Positions 1 through 11,530 of a DNA stretch of 64,000 bases are shown one piece after another. This DNA is from Zygnema cylindricum (lineage: Eukaryota > Streptophyta > Zygnematophyceae > Zygnematales > Zygnemataceae), in assembly GCA_037447655.1 (NCBI GenBank), contig JBBHKE010000813.1:124001-188000 (forward strand). The letters run 5' to 3'. Every line of letters starts with the position of its first letter. Position 1 is the stretch's first letter. The notes beneath the pieces were generated by a model. It had not been told where the DNA came from. It searched no databases and was given only the letters and a program-made list of their open reading frames with translations. A program made the position numbers and the translations under genes.

Positions 1-3000
1 TTGTTACCTAAATAACACAAACAGTTAGCGATAACAATTATTGTTACCTAAGTTACACAAACTATTAACGCTTACAAGAATGGTTACCTAAGTTTCACAA
101 ACTATTAGCGATAACAAGAATTGTTTCCTTAATAACACAAACACTTTGCGATAACAGGAATTGTTACCTAAATTACACAAACAGTTAGCGATAACAAGAA
201 TTGTTACCTAAATAAAACAAAGAATTAGCGATAACAAGAATTGTTACCTAAATTACACAAACAGTTAGCGATAACAAAAATTGTAACCTAAATTACACAA
301 ACTGTTAGCGATAACAAGAATTTTTACCAAAATTACAAAAACTGTATGCGATAACAAGAATGGTTACCTAAGTTACAGAAACTGTTAGCGATAACAATAA
401 TTTTTACCTAAATTACACAAACTGTTTACAATAACAAAAATGGTGACCTAAATTACACAAACAGTTATCGATAACAAGAATTATTACCTAAATTACTTAA
501 ACTGATAGGAATAACAAGAATTGTTACCCAAATTACACAAATTGTATGCGATAACAAGAAGTGTTACCTAAATTACACAAAGAGTTAGCGATAACAAGAA
601 TTGTTAACTAAATTACACAAACTGTTTGCGATAACAAGAATTGTTACCTACATAACACAAACTGCTAGCAATAACAGGAATTATCACCTAAATTACACAA
701 TCTGTTTACGATAACAACAATTGTTACCTAAATTACACAAACAGTTAGGGATAACAAGAATTGTTACTTAAGTTACACAAACTGTTAACGCTAACAGGAA
801 TTGTTACCTAAATTACACAAACTGTTAGCGATATCAAGAATTGTCACCTAAGTTACACAAACTGTTAACGTTAACAAGAATGGTTACCTAAGTTACACAA
901 ACTGTTAGCGATAACAAATATTGCTATTTAAAATACACAAACAGTTAGCAATGACAAGAATTTTGACCTAAGTAATACAAACTGCTAGCAATAACAAAAA
1001 TTGTTACCTAAATTACACAATGTGTTTACGAAAACAGGAATTGTTACCTAAATTACACAAACAGTTAGCGATAACAAGAATTGTTACCTAAATTACACAA
1101 ACAGTTAGCGATAACAAGAATTGTTACCTAGGTTACACAAAGTATTAACGCTAACAAGAATGGTTACCTAAGTTCACAAACTTTTAGCCATAACAAAAAT
1201 TGTTTCCTAAATTACACAAAAATTTTGCGATAACAAGAATTGTAATTTAAATTACACAAATAGTTAGCGATAACAAGAATTGTTACCTAAATTACACAAA
1301 CAGTTAGCGATAACAAGAATTGTTACCTAAATTACAGAAACTGTTAGCGCTAACAAGAATTCTTACCTAAATTACACAAACTGTTTACGATAAAAGGAAT
1401 TGTTACCTAAATTACACAAACAGTTAGCGATAACAAGAATTGTTACCTAAATTAAACCAACTGTTAGCGATTACAATTTTTTTTACCTAAATTACACAAG
1501 CAGTTTGCGATAAAAGGAATTGTTACCTAAATTACAAAAACTGTTAGCGATAACAAAAATTGTTACCTAAATTACAAAAACAGTTAGCAATAACAAGAAT
1601 TGTTACCTAGGTTACACAAACTATTAACGCTAACAAGAATGGTTACCTAAGTTACACAAACTGTTAGCCATAAAAAAATTGTTTCCTAAATTACACAAGA
1701 ATTTTGCGATAACAGGAATTGTAACCTAAATGACACAAATAGTTAGCGATAAGAAGAATTTTTACCTAAATTACACAAACAGTTAGCGATAACAATAATT
1801 GTTACCTAAATTACACAAACTGTTAGCAATAACAAAAATTGTCACCTAAGTTACACAAACTGTTAATGCTAACAAGAATGGTTACCTAAATTACACAAAG
1901 TGTTAGCGATAACAAGAATTGTCACCTAAGTTACACAAACTATTAATGCTAACAAGAATGGTTACCTAAGTTAAACAAATTGTTATCGATAACAAGAATT
2001 GTCACCTAAGTTACAGAAGCTGTTAATGCTAACAAGAATGGTTACCTAAGTTACAGAAACTCTTATCGATAACAAGAAATGTTACCTAAATTACACAAAC
2101 TATTTGCGATATTAGAATTGTTACCTAAATTAAACAAACAGTTAGCGATAACAATAATTGTTACCTAAATTACACAAACTATTAACGCTTACAAGAATGG
2201 TTACCTAAGTTTCACAAATTATTAGCGATAACAAGAATTTTTTCCTTAATTACACAAACACTTTGCGATAACAGGAATGGTTACCTAAATTACACAAACA
2301 GTTAGGGATAACAAGAATTGTAACCTAAATTACACAAATTGTTAGCGATAACAAGAATTTTTACCTAAATTACACAAACTGTTTACGATAACAAAAATGG
2401 TGACCTAAATTACATAAACAGTTATCGATAACAAGAATTGTTACCTAAATTACTTAAACTGATAGGAATAACAAGAATTGTTACCCAAATTACACAAAGA
2501 GTTAGCGATAACAAGAATTGTTACCTCAATTACACAAACTGTTTGCGATAACAAGAATTGTTACCTACATAACACAAACTGCTAGCAATAACAGGAATTA
2601 TCACCTAAATTACACAATGTGTTTACGATAAAGAGAATTGTTACCTAAATTAAAAAAACAGTTAGAGATAACAAGAATTGTTACCTAAGTTACACAAACT
2701 ATTAACGCTAACAGGAATTGTTACCTAAATTACACAAACTGTTAGCGTTAACAAGAATTGTCACCTAAGTTACACAAACTGTTAACGTTAACAAGAATGG
2801 TTACCTAAGTTACACAAACTGTTAGCGATAACAAGAATTGTTACCTAAATTACACAATGTGCTTACGATAACAAGAATTGTTACCTAAATTACACAAACA
2901 GTTAGCGATAACAAGAATTGTTACCTAAATTATACAAAGAGTTAACGCTAACAATAATTGTTACCTAAGTTACACAAACTGTTAACGATAACAAGAATTG

Positions 3001-3876
3001 TTACCTAAATTACACAAACTGTTAGCGATAACAAGAATTGTCACCTAAGTTACACAAACTGTTAACGTTAACAAGAATGGTTACCTAAGTTACACAAACT
3101 GTTAGCGATAACAAGAATTGTTACCTAAACACACAATGTGTTTACGATAACAAGAATTGTTACCTAAATTACACAAACAGTTAGCGATAACAAGAATTGT
3201 TACCTAGGTTACACAAACTATTAACGCTAACAAGAATTGTTACCTAAATTACACAAACTGTTAGCGATAACAAGAATTGTCACCTAAGTTACACAAACTT
3301 CTAACGTTAACAAGATTGGTTACCTAAGTTACACAAACTGTTAGCGATAAAAAGAATTGTTACCTAAGTTACACAAACTGTTAACGCTAACAGAAATTGT
3401 TACCTAAATTACACAAACTGTTAGCGATAATAAGAAATGTTACCTATATTAGACAAAATTTTTGCGATAACATAATTGTTACCTAAATTTCACAAATAGT
3501 TAGCGATAACAATAATTGTTACCTAAATTACACAAACTGTTAGCGATAACAAGAATTGTTACCTAAATTACATAAACAGTTAGCGATAACAAAAATGTTA
3601 CCTAAGTTACACAAAATGTTACCATCATCAACCGCGGTTACCTAAAGTTACTGTTAGCGATAACTAGAATTGTTACCTAAATTTCACAAACAGTTAGCGA
3701 TAACTAGAATTGTTACCTTAATTACACAAACAGTTAGCGATAACAAAAAATGTTATTTAAATTACACAAACAGTTAGCGATAACCAGAATTGTTACCTAA
3801 ATTACACCAAGAGTTATCGATAACAAGAATTGTTACCTAAATTACACAAACTGTTAGCGATAAAAGGAGTTGTGAC
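1..3876. repeat. 40-bp satellite array with higher-order structure
   Basis: About 96 tandem copies of a 40-bp unit fill the window from its left edge. The unit contains the cores TTGTTACCTAAATTACACAA and GTTAGCGATAACAAGAA. Variants recur in order. A block near 61-900 recurs near 2178-2820, with the offset falling from 2117 to 1957 to 1917 bp (steps that are multiples of 40). A 12-unit block at 1141 recurs at 1620. Some units carry the perfect palindrome GTTAACGTTAAC (near 865, 2782, 3062) in place of GTTAGCGATAAC. No coding potential. The array continues beyond the left edge and cuts off a Copia RT gene at its right edge. A centromeric, knob or subtelomeric satellite is possible, but location cannot be told from sequence. 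Confidence 0.97.
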
Positions 3877-5060
3877 CTAAGGGATAGACTTCATAAAATC
3901 TCTCTCCTCTGGACTCATCTGATTATCTAAAATCATTATTCTTCCTTCTACACTCCCATCACTTACTTCTTTCAAGTCCATGGGAGTGGTACAACTATTA
4001 GTTTTTTCCATCTGGAATTTTTCAAGGATATTACTTATTGTTTTTTTCTGAGTAAGTCTGATAATCCTTTTCTCCCTATCTCCTCTCCATTTGGATCCCC
4101 AAAATATATTTTGCCTCACCTAAATCGTTCATATCAAATCTGCCCCTAAGATCTTTCTTTAGCCTATTGATTTTCTCCAAAGACTTACTCAACACAAGCA
4201 GATCATTTACATAAATTGCAATAAAAATGACACCATTCTCATCTTCAAACATATAGATAGAATCGTAAGAGCTGATCTTGATATATCCCAAACCGATGAG
4301 AAACTCATCTAGTTTTTTATTCCAATATCGGGGAGCCTGCTTCAGTCCATATAAAGACTTTATGAGCCTGCAGACTTAGCTCTCTTCTCTTGCCTCCAAT
4401 AACCTCTCGGGTTGCCTCATGAAAATTTCTTCCTCTAACTCACCATTAAGAAAAACAGTCTTAATGTCCATCTGCTGTATTTCCATGTCTTCCGTTGTTG
4501 CTAGACTAAGGAGAATCCTTACTGATGGGAACCGAACAACTGGAACAAAGGTCTCCTCATAGTCAATCCCCTCCTTTTGGGTGAACCCATTCGCTACCAA
4601 TCGAGCGTTATATCTCTCAATGGTATTATTTGGGTTCAGTTTTTGTTTAAATACCCATTTACACCCAATAAGTTTTCTGTTTGGAGGGCAATCCGCTAGT
4701 TCCCAAGTATTTGCTTCCATGATATTAGCCATCTCATCATTTATGGCTCTAATCCGTCTTTCTTTCTCTGAACGATTTCCAACCTCCGAGTAAGATATAG
4801 GCTCATCAATGTGAGATAGCTTAGTTACGTTATGAGCGCCCTGTTTTTCTTGTATCTTTTTGTTGCTCCTCTTTCCTCCCTCAAACTCCGAAACTGGAGT
4901 GGATGGAAGTCTTGGATTTCTTCTCACTGTCTCATCGGCTCCCTTGTCCACGAAAGCCGATTTTGGTCCCGCTTCTTCTATCTCCTCAAATTTCATAGCA
5001 GTACGTGAGGTTTCCGTTGAGTCTCTTGTATCTTGGATCTCCCTAGAATGTGTAATTTTA
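3877..5060 (-). pseudogene. Copia polyprotein relic Z (linker plus reverse transcriptase)
   Basis: On the minus strand this encodes the integrase-RT linker and most of a Copia RT, with the family marks GCKWVFKQKLN, ARLVANGFTQKEGIDYEETF and YILGIQMER. Stops and frameshifts break it into three pieces (4376-4996, 4076-4291, 3877-4119). The catalytic box reads YVND instead of YVDD, so the first aspartate is lost. The RT stops at the satellite boundary just after PEERDFMKSIP, and RNase H is missing. Upstream, the linker joins LTR-type sequence almost directly, so gag, protease and integrase were deleted. It resembles copy X at 22728-26282. Dead fragment. Confidence 0.9.
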
Positions 5061-5218
5061 AGTTTCCAATTTTAAATAAAGGCGTCCATTCTCACCCCAT
5101 CGCATTGCATGAACATTCATTAAAAATGCAAAATTATAATACAACTTAAAAAAAGGCTTGCTATACCCATCAATTTTTAACCAAAGTAGTAACCTATGAT
5201 CATGGAATAAGCAATATT
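5061..5218 (-). other. Unassigned internal remnant between relic Z and its LTR
   Basis: AT-rich sequence between the Copia linker relic and the LTR end. I recognise no domain in it. It is probably the scar of the internal deletion that removed gag to integrase. Confidence 0.4.
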
Positions 5219-6253
5219 TGTAATTTTGTGACCTCCATTGGTACACAAAATGTCCAACTTAAATGAAGCCTCTAGGATGATATTTGCACTTTTCACTTTG
5301 GCAATGAATAAGTGCCACCCTGGAACGCAAAAAATCTCAACAACTACACCCGTTTGTTGCCTCGACTCCCCTGAGTTTGCAGCAAAAAGAATCACTGAAA
5401 TTGCTCACCTGAGCATTAAGTTATGGATGTTCAAAGACAACAAATTTATAAAGATGGCCCATGGGAGAAAGGGCTTTCTAAGAATTTTTTAGGTCCTAAC
5501 AACCTACTCACAACGCCTCTAGACCAATAAAAAGCAACCATACACTACATAATGTATAGATTAAGTACGGCAGCCGCAGTACTTTATGTATGGAATTATT
5601 TGGCACCACTCTCGGTCTACCACGTGGCATATAAGTCGTCGTCATTCCATCATATTCTTCTCGAGCATCTTATAGAATGATCGTACGTGTCATATCTCCT
5701 CCACTTTGGCAAAGTAACGCTGGAAAAATATTTCGACATACCAGCACTCACGCGTGCCTTCCGTTCGTATTCAAGCGATTAATGTCAGCTGCTCGATCTG
5801 ACGGCGCGCCGAAAAATGTTGACCGTTGAAATTCACCGGTCATCGTTCCGTGTTGACCGTTGAATTTTTACAGTCATCATTTCGTGTTGACCGTTGAAAT
5901 TCTGTTTTTTTTTGCGAACCTACGATCGCAAAACGACATATAATTTCGTTCATTGAAATCAAATGTTGTTTCTTTCATTTCGTGCGGTACCTCACGTTTC
6001 CATATATCGTTTCGTTCCGTAAGCCGCTAAAAAGAAGATGTCGCCATGTTATAATTTAAATACTTAACAAATACGATATGGATATTGTTTCATCAAGATC
6101 TACCGGAGAAGGCGGACTGCATCTCCATACGGTTGTCGTTCGGAGGTCACAAGATCAAATTCTATCCGTGGCAGCCTACCTTTGCCAGAAGCCTTGTCTT
6201 TTGCTTGTCTTCTCATCAATCTGGCAGCCATGGCTGCATCTCAGTTCTCTGTG
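5219..6253 (-). repeat. Copia LTR, truncated at its U3 start
   Basis: This matches the 3' parts of the other Copia LTRs here: the conserved block near 5270-5440 with the 'actcccctgagt' stretch, the GTAC-rich U3 core (5560-5600), and an antisense tRNA-like module at about 6085-6185. The LTR end is at 5219 (TG on plus, CA on the element strand). The first ~150 bp of U3 are missing where it meets the 382-bp repeat at 6254. It serves relic Z as its 5' LTR. Confidence 0.7.
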
Positions 6254-6635
6254 TGTCGAGCGTGCCAGGAGAATATAAGAGAGGGGCCCATTGCTCGACA
6301 TAGTGTGAATAGGAGTCCTAGAAATAACCCCCCCCAAATGCGGATGCGGTCGAGCGTGCCCGAGGCTGAGAGGGGGAGGGCACAGAATCCAAAGAGTTGC
6401 CCAAAAAGCGAGACCTGCAAAGACTCCCACATGCAAATGCTTTTTTAGACAATAGTATGCCCTCTTCGGTTCTAACCCCTCCTGGTGACATGCATGCAAT
6501 TGTAGGGTAGGAAAACACATGCCGAATAGAGGTATACGGGAGAAGGGGAAAGTAGAAGAAAAAGAAGATTCTCCCCCTCTTCCTCCCCCGTCTTTCTTTA
6601 TGAGGTCAGAGAGAAAGGGGTGGGCTGATATCCCA
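6254..6635 (-). repeat. 382-bp LTR-like direct repeat, copy 1
   Basis: The same length and clearly the same sequence as 7827-8208, in the same orientation. On the minus strand it starts TGGGATATC and ends GCTCGACA, so it has TG...CA ends. No open frame of note. It may be the second LTR of a non-autonomous element (6254-8208), or an LTR of the Gypsy family whose 3' end lies at 8213-9832. Confidence 0.65.
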
Positions 6636-7826
6636 ATTAGGTAACGCTCTGTTGAAAGTCTAACAAAGATTCTCTCAAAATCCACTATTCTAGTACAAAG
6701 ATTGTGGAATTTGACCTTGGAGGAAAACCAACCGAAGCCCGAAAAAGGACTACCAATGAGAGAACAAAGATACTTCCACCCATAATAATGAAAGGATGAA
6801 ATAAAAATATTATGTCTCAGAATTAACAATATCACCTTGCCCTAAAAAATAGAGAATAAAGGTATAATTTGGAATGATAGCAAGTGAGCTCAACATACCC
6901 CCAAAACATCACGACGACTACAAGAGGAGATGAAATCTCTCCCAAAGACACCGGAACTGGTAAAGCCTCCTTAAGTACTTGGTTTCCGTAACCTTGAACC
7001 GGCAAGACCAAGACCATTCTCGGTATCCAACAGACACATGTCCCAAATCGCCCAAACAAGAAAGACAGTGCCAACTAACCAACCGAACTACGACTTCCAC
7101 AAAGGATGGATGCAAACCAAGATGGCAATAGGGTCACAATAACATACAAAACAAAAGTTCTCCTAAAGAAAGTTTGATGGAATTTCTAGGGTTTTTCTCA
7201 GGAGACAATATTGAAAACAACAGCCTGCCTCTTTTGACCCCTAGTGGTTTATACAAAAGTGTTTGTCCGATTTCAATTCCAAAAGGTAAATGCAATGCAA
7301 AGAGCCAATGAGCGGAAAGCATTTGCTATCAATCTGACATAGGACAAAACAATCCGTATCACACTTTGTGGAAAATGTTTTACTTCAGACTCAGGCTAAA
7401 TCCGGAACTGAGAGTCCAAATCGGAACCACTAATCCACAAAAAATCCTAAACTGGCGTTGGAACACCAAACTTTGACCTAGGGTTATTAATTGACACCAA
7501 GTCAGCTGAATTCCTACTGATAGCTAACAGCATAATCTAAATGACAATCTAAAAGGTTACGTGGCAATCCAAAATGTACCCCCCACTAGGGCATGCGGAA
7601 GCTAGTCACCGGAACGTAATTGTAATCTTTGAGAAGAGAGAAGTTGGCCGTCCGACCTCTAATAGGCGTGAAATAAAGTGTGTCGCGCTCAGTTTGGTTA
7701 ATACAAGAATCCAGTCCGGATTGGTGAACTTTTTTCTTTGTACTCTGATGACCGAACAGAATAAAAAAGGCTCTTAAATCCTTGGTGATATAAAGCTGTG
7801 CCAGAAACGCACACGAGTTTGACAGC
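6636..7826. other. Non-coding spacer between two 382-bp direct repeats
   Basis: About 1.2 kb without any retroelement domain I can recognise on either strand. Open frames are short and have no family motifs. If the flanking repeats are LTRs, this is the interior of a non-autonomous (TRIM/LARD-like) element. Confidence 0.5.
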
Positions 7827-8208
7827 TGTCGAGCGTGCCAAGAAAACATAAGAGAAGGGTCCACCGCTCGAGATAGTGTGAATGGGAGTCTTGCAAATAA
7901 CCCCTCTAAAATGTGGATGCTATCGAGCGTGCCCGAGGCTGAGAGAGGGAGGGCCCAGAATCGAAAGAGTTGCCCAAAAAGGGAGACCTGCAAAGACTCC
8001 GACATGCGAATGCTTCATTGGACAATGGTAATACCCTCTTTCGTTCCAACCCTTCTCGTTGACATGCATGCCATTGTAGGGTAGGAAAAAACATGCGAGA
8101 TAGAGGTATGCGGGAGAAGACGAAGGAAGAAGAATATAAGATGTCCCCCTTTATCCTCTGTCGCCTTTCTTTATGAGGCCAAAGGGAAATGGGTGGGGTG
8201 ATATCCCA
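7827..8208 (-). repeat. 382-bp LTR-like direct repeat, copy 2 (probable 3' LTR of a Gypsy relic)
   Basis: Same 382-bp repeat as 6254-6635. On the minus strand it follows the Gypsy integrase, the PHD relic and then a run of seven G (8213-8219) that looks like a polypurine tract. It begins TGGGATATC directly after that tract plus a short AAAT. This order fits a 3' LTR. Confidence 0.6.
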
Positions 8209-8212
8209 ATTT

Positions 8213-8222
8213 CCCCCCCTCT
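8213..8222 (-). other. Probable polypurine tract (AAGAGGGGGGG)
   Basis: On the minus strand AAGAGGGGGGG lies between the PHD relic and the LTR-like repeat, where a plus-strand primer is expected in an LTR retrotransposon. Element 1 has a similar G-run just after its PHD stop codon. Confidence 0.5.
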
Positions 8223-8254
8223 TAGTCCTTTGGACAAAGAAAATAAATATGTTA

Positions 8255-8375
8255 CCCGCCCAACTCGCAGTTCCCGCAGTAAAGAGGGCCTAAGGTTTAA
8301 TACGAGAGTCCTAAGAGGATAACAAGCAAGACTGATGCCAACATTGGTCACATCGGTCGCAGACCAGTATAGACC
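8255..8375 (-). pseudogene. PHD-finger relic at the 3' end of a Gypsy element
   Basis: Minus-strand translation near 8341-8370 reads LVCDRCDQCWHQSC, the second half of a PHD finger (C-x2-C-x4-H-x2-C). After an in-frame stop and a frameshift, LGPLYCGNC supplies the last cysteine pair (about 8268-8279). The first pair is not clear. Its position after the integrase matches the intact PHD finger of element 1 at 13424-13610, which supports PHD as a true part of this Gypsy family. Confidence 0.7.
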
Positions 8376-9832
8376 TCGGAGAGGATGGCAAGAGGCAACC
8401 GAGGAACATCAAGGTGGGTCGGCAAAATAGGTGAGGTGAAAATTTGGCTTGTCTTCCAATCCCTGGAGGTGACAAGGAGCCTTATTGATCAGATTCTCCT
8501 TGATTTTTTGAACGTTGTTTCATTCCAGTGTCTAAACACCCTTATTGGAAACTTCTACCACTTTTAAAATCACGCGTCCTGCCGAAATGTCCAGCGTGTC
8601 TTTTTTCTATTGCATCAGATACACGAAATCCCGGGCATAAATCGACGTTGCCGCGGGAGCAAATTCTCACTCCGGCGTTGCGAATACCAGAGTTGATCTC
8701 GGTGTTGAGCTGCTTGTAAATTCTCCATGGCGAGAGGCATTTCCCGGTAAAATACCTTGGCCCTGTCGGCAATCAGATTCTCGGCAGTCCCATTGTTATC
8801 CATCTCCGGAAAGACCATTGCTTGGGCGGAGGCAGCGTTGATAGTATTGGATGTCGTCCGAACAAAATAAAACAAGGACTGTAGCAGTGGAGGGGGGCCT
8901 GCTTGCTGAATCTGTACCCTATGGCAATCGGATTCACCCTTCTGTCCCACTCTCCTAAATCCTCTTCAACAACATATTTATGCAGTAACCGCTTCACTGT
9001 CTCTACACCCATTTCGGCCAAACCGTCGACTTGTGGGTGGTCTCCGCTGGTCAACCGGTGGTGGATGAGGCAAAATTCCAACAAGTTGGAGAATTCTCTC
9101 GCAAATTCAGAGCCCTGGTGGGTCAGAACTTTGGCTGGTGCCCCAAATTGGGATAATACTCTCTCCAAGAATGCGACCACATTAGCCTTGGACTCCTTCC
9201 GGGGTAAGACCACAAATTCGATTCACTTGGAAAAATGCTCTATCATTACTAATAGAAAGTGGTTCCCTCGTCTTCTTGTGGGAAGAATATCCAGAAGATC
9301 CACATTCCCCGGATGGGAAGGGAATGAAGCTAGGTAACTCTCTTTAAGTCGAAAGCTCCTTTGACTTGGTCACATGGAGAACAGGTCTGCATAATCAAGT
9401 TGACTAGGGTCTGGAACCCTTACCACCAGTACGATGGTGTGACCAGGGAGGTGGTCCGTTTCTAACCAAAATGGCCACATTGTTCGTGGAGGTGAAAAAC
9501 AAGAGTCTCTTTGTCGGCCGGGGGAGGAACCACTTTTCTCGTTTTGTCTACCCACTTCCAGATTAAGATGCCTCTTTCCCACTTGTACTTTGCCATTCGA
9601 GTTTGAACACGGGATAACTGAACTCCAGACAAATAGGACAAGGGGAACCTTGTAGGATAGACTGAAGTGCATCGGGATCATTCGAAATGTCCTTGTGCCC
9701 AGCCCGTATTGGCACTTGCCCCTCCACATCTAAGGAAGTTGACAGTTCCCCCCCAAATCGAGGAAGCCAAATAAAGGCAGAGGAAGCTCGAATGAGACTC
9801 AAACAGATTTTGGGATCCTCATCGTGAAGGGC
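8376..9832 (-). pseudogene. Ty3/Gypsy integrase relic (third copy of the DNMT-Gypsy family)
   Basis: Minus strand, 3' part of a Gypsy pol. From high to low coordinate: a linker with SSAFIWLPRFGG (about 9720-9790), an H2C2 zinc-binding region read in mixed frames (about 9400-9500), the integrase core (8773-9213) and a tail with REMPLAMENLQAAQHRD. The core reads LTHQGSEF where LTDQG is expected, so one catalytic aspartate is lost; the glutamate region GLAE survives. The linker and integrase match element 2 at 56942-58040. RT and RNase H are gone because the segment starting at 9833 interrupts it. Dead. Confidence 0.88.
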
Positions 9833-11012
9833 TGTCGTGCATGGCAGGCTACCGTGAAGGACATGCATTAGTCCTAGCTTAAGTTGGCAAAAAAACACCA
9901 GAATGTATCCAATCAACATACATCTGCAGTGTTTGTGACCGCGTCCAACATACAAAGCATTTATACAGCGAGAAAACAATAAATAAATCTGTTGGAAAAA
10001 AACAAATATGCAAATCACATGAACTGAGAGAAACAAAAGGTAAAGCAAGGTATGTTAAGTAAGGTTGGAATTCTTATTTGCGAATAGCCACTAGGCCTGA
10101 AGTCTTTGATATTCCCTACAGGAGTCCAACTGGTCAACCGATAACCCTCCTCCAACCTGACGAAGAAACCGAGATAGCCGGCGTTCCCCAAGATTAGGCT
10201 AAAACGAGAGCTGAACCGCACAATCAACACTTTGAAAACAAGAAAATACTAAATCCACATAACACAATGAATACACCACAGCAAGTAGACAATAGTCTGG
10301 AGGGAAACCTTGCAGGCTGGCTTGCACCGGTAGATTTAGGTAAGGACTTGATTACAAGAGAAAGTGAGAAAGCTCAGAGACAGATACTAGCATAAGCTAT
10401 GGTCCAGAGAAGAAACCCTAACTCAAAAACTGGTCTGCGATGAATAATCAGGCCGAAACCCTAATTCCCACAAGTTCGACAAATCTCGAGAATAAGCTGG
10501 TCAGAAAGCGACAACTTTACAATGTTGGATTCCCGTGTTAAAATTTGCAATTTGTCCTATCGTGCCATTTCGCCTTTATGCTTTGCTTTGTGCTAACCGT
10601 ACAGCTACACTAATTTCTATGTGTCTCTGAGCGTGCAGGTTTCTATGCTCAAACGCTGCCAGTTCTAGAGACGGCCGCTGCGTGGCCGCCTCGCGATGCC
10701 TTACATCTACACCTCGAGGATAAAAACCCTCCCTACGCTAAGCAAAAATAAATGCATGAACCTCCGAGGGTCCACGACTTTGACATTTGTCACGTTCGGA
10801 GCCGTTGAGTTATGAACATCCAATGCCGTACCGCAGCCCAATTCCATGTGGGTTCCGTACAGCGTTCACTCCGTACCGTACATGAGTACATAATCAAGTT
10901 TTTATCCTGTAGTACTTTAGGTCGTATGCTACCGTACAGACCTGTTACGTCACAAAGACACAATTAGTATGAGTTGGATCAATAACACCCGTCGACGTCT
11001 TACGGCATGACA
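9833..11012 (-). repeat. 1.18-kb LTR-type segment, complete copy
   Basis: Bounded by TGTCGTGC on the left and GCATGACA on the right: TG...CA ends with a short imperfect inverted repeat. Its left 240 bp recur at 13164-13403 and its right ~940 bp at 21775-22727; the last ~366 bp also recur at 12796-13161. A minus-strand TATAAAT lies near 9960. It interrupts the Gypsy relic on its left. I read it as a solo LTR, but the parent element is not identified. Confidence 0.65.
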
Positions 11013-11530
11013 ACGCGAACAAAAACCTGCATGAAACAAATATGCTGGACATCGGCTAATATTAAAAGCTGGTTTAGATTTGACCGCATGCATCATCGGC
11101 GAGGTCTCGGGATAGCCATTTTGGCGTTTTTCGGCGTGACATGATTTAGCACCACGTGGCACGATAGAATTGGAAAGCGAGAATCTCGGAGAGCGTAAGA
11201 ACAAGACTGGAGGAGACTGACGTCCACTCCATGGCCCTGTCGTACACAGGCCGTACAGAAAGCACATCGACCAAAGTACATTTTTTGTAATGTAAAGTTT
11301 TCTAATTGGTTTGTACATCAGTAGATATGGGTTGTGAGATGGCTTTAGGACTTGGAGGAATGAGGAGGTAGCCGCCTATTTCCCTGTGGCCTTGTATAAA
11401 TATCGGCATCTTTGCCATTTCATAATTAATCTCCTGGTAGGGCGTTTTAAGTGATTTTTTTTTGTTGTGGGCTCAAGGCAGTCCAAACTGCATAGGGGTG
11501 CAGTCAGAGGAGTGACGTAGTTTTGTAGTT
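11013..11530 (+). repeat. Copia LTR fragment, 5' truncated
   Basis: Similar to the middle and 3' parts of the solo LTR at 46084-47255: GTAC-rich U3 core (11235-11320), TATAAATA at about 11396, and the block 'gggctcaaggcagtcc' (11469-11484). It starts abruptly at the edge of the LTR-type segment and ends without a clear LTR terminus. Confidence 0.65.

Noticed and set aside
1-3876. CRISPR-like array
   Set aside because: The units are contiguous 40-bp tandem repeats without unique spacers, in a plant-like nuclear context.
1-3876. Satellite units as MYB-binding arrays (CAGTTA/CTGTTA cores)
   Set aside because: The six-base match is too short to mean anything without binding data; it repeats only because the unit repeats.
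8151-8351. A 66-codon minus-strand protein
   Set aside because: Wrong frame of the PHD relic; the neighbouring frame gives the zinc-binding pattern.
10950-11318. Minus-strand 122-codon frame
   Set aside because: It spans the edge of the LTR-type segment and an antisense Copia LTR fragment; no protein family features.
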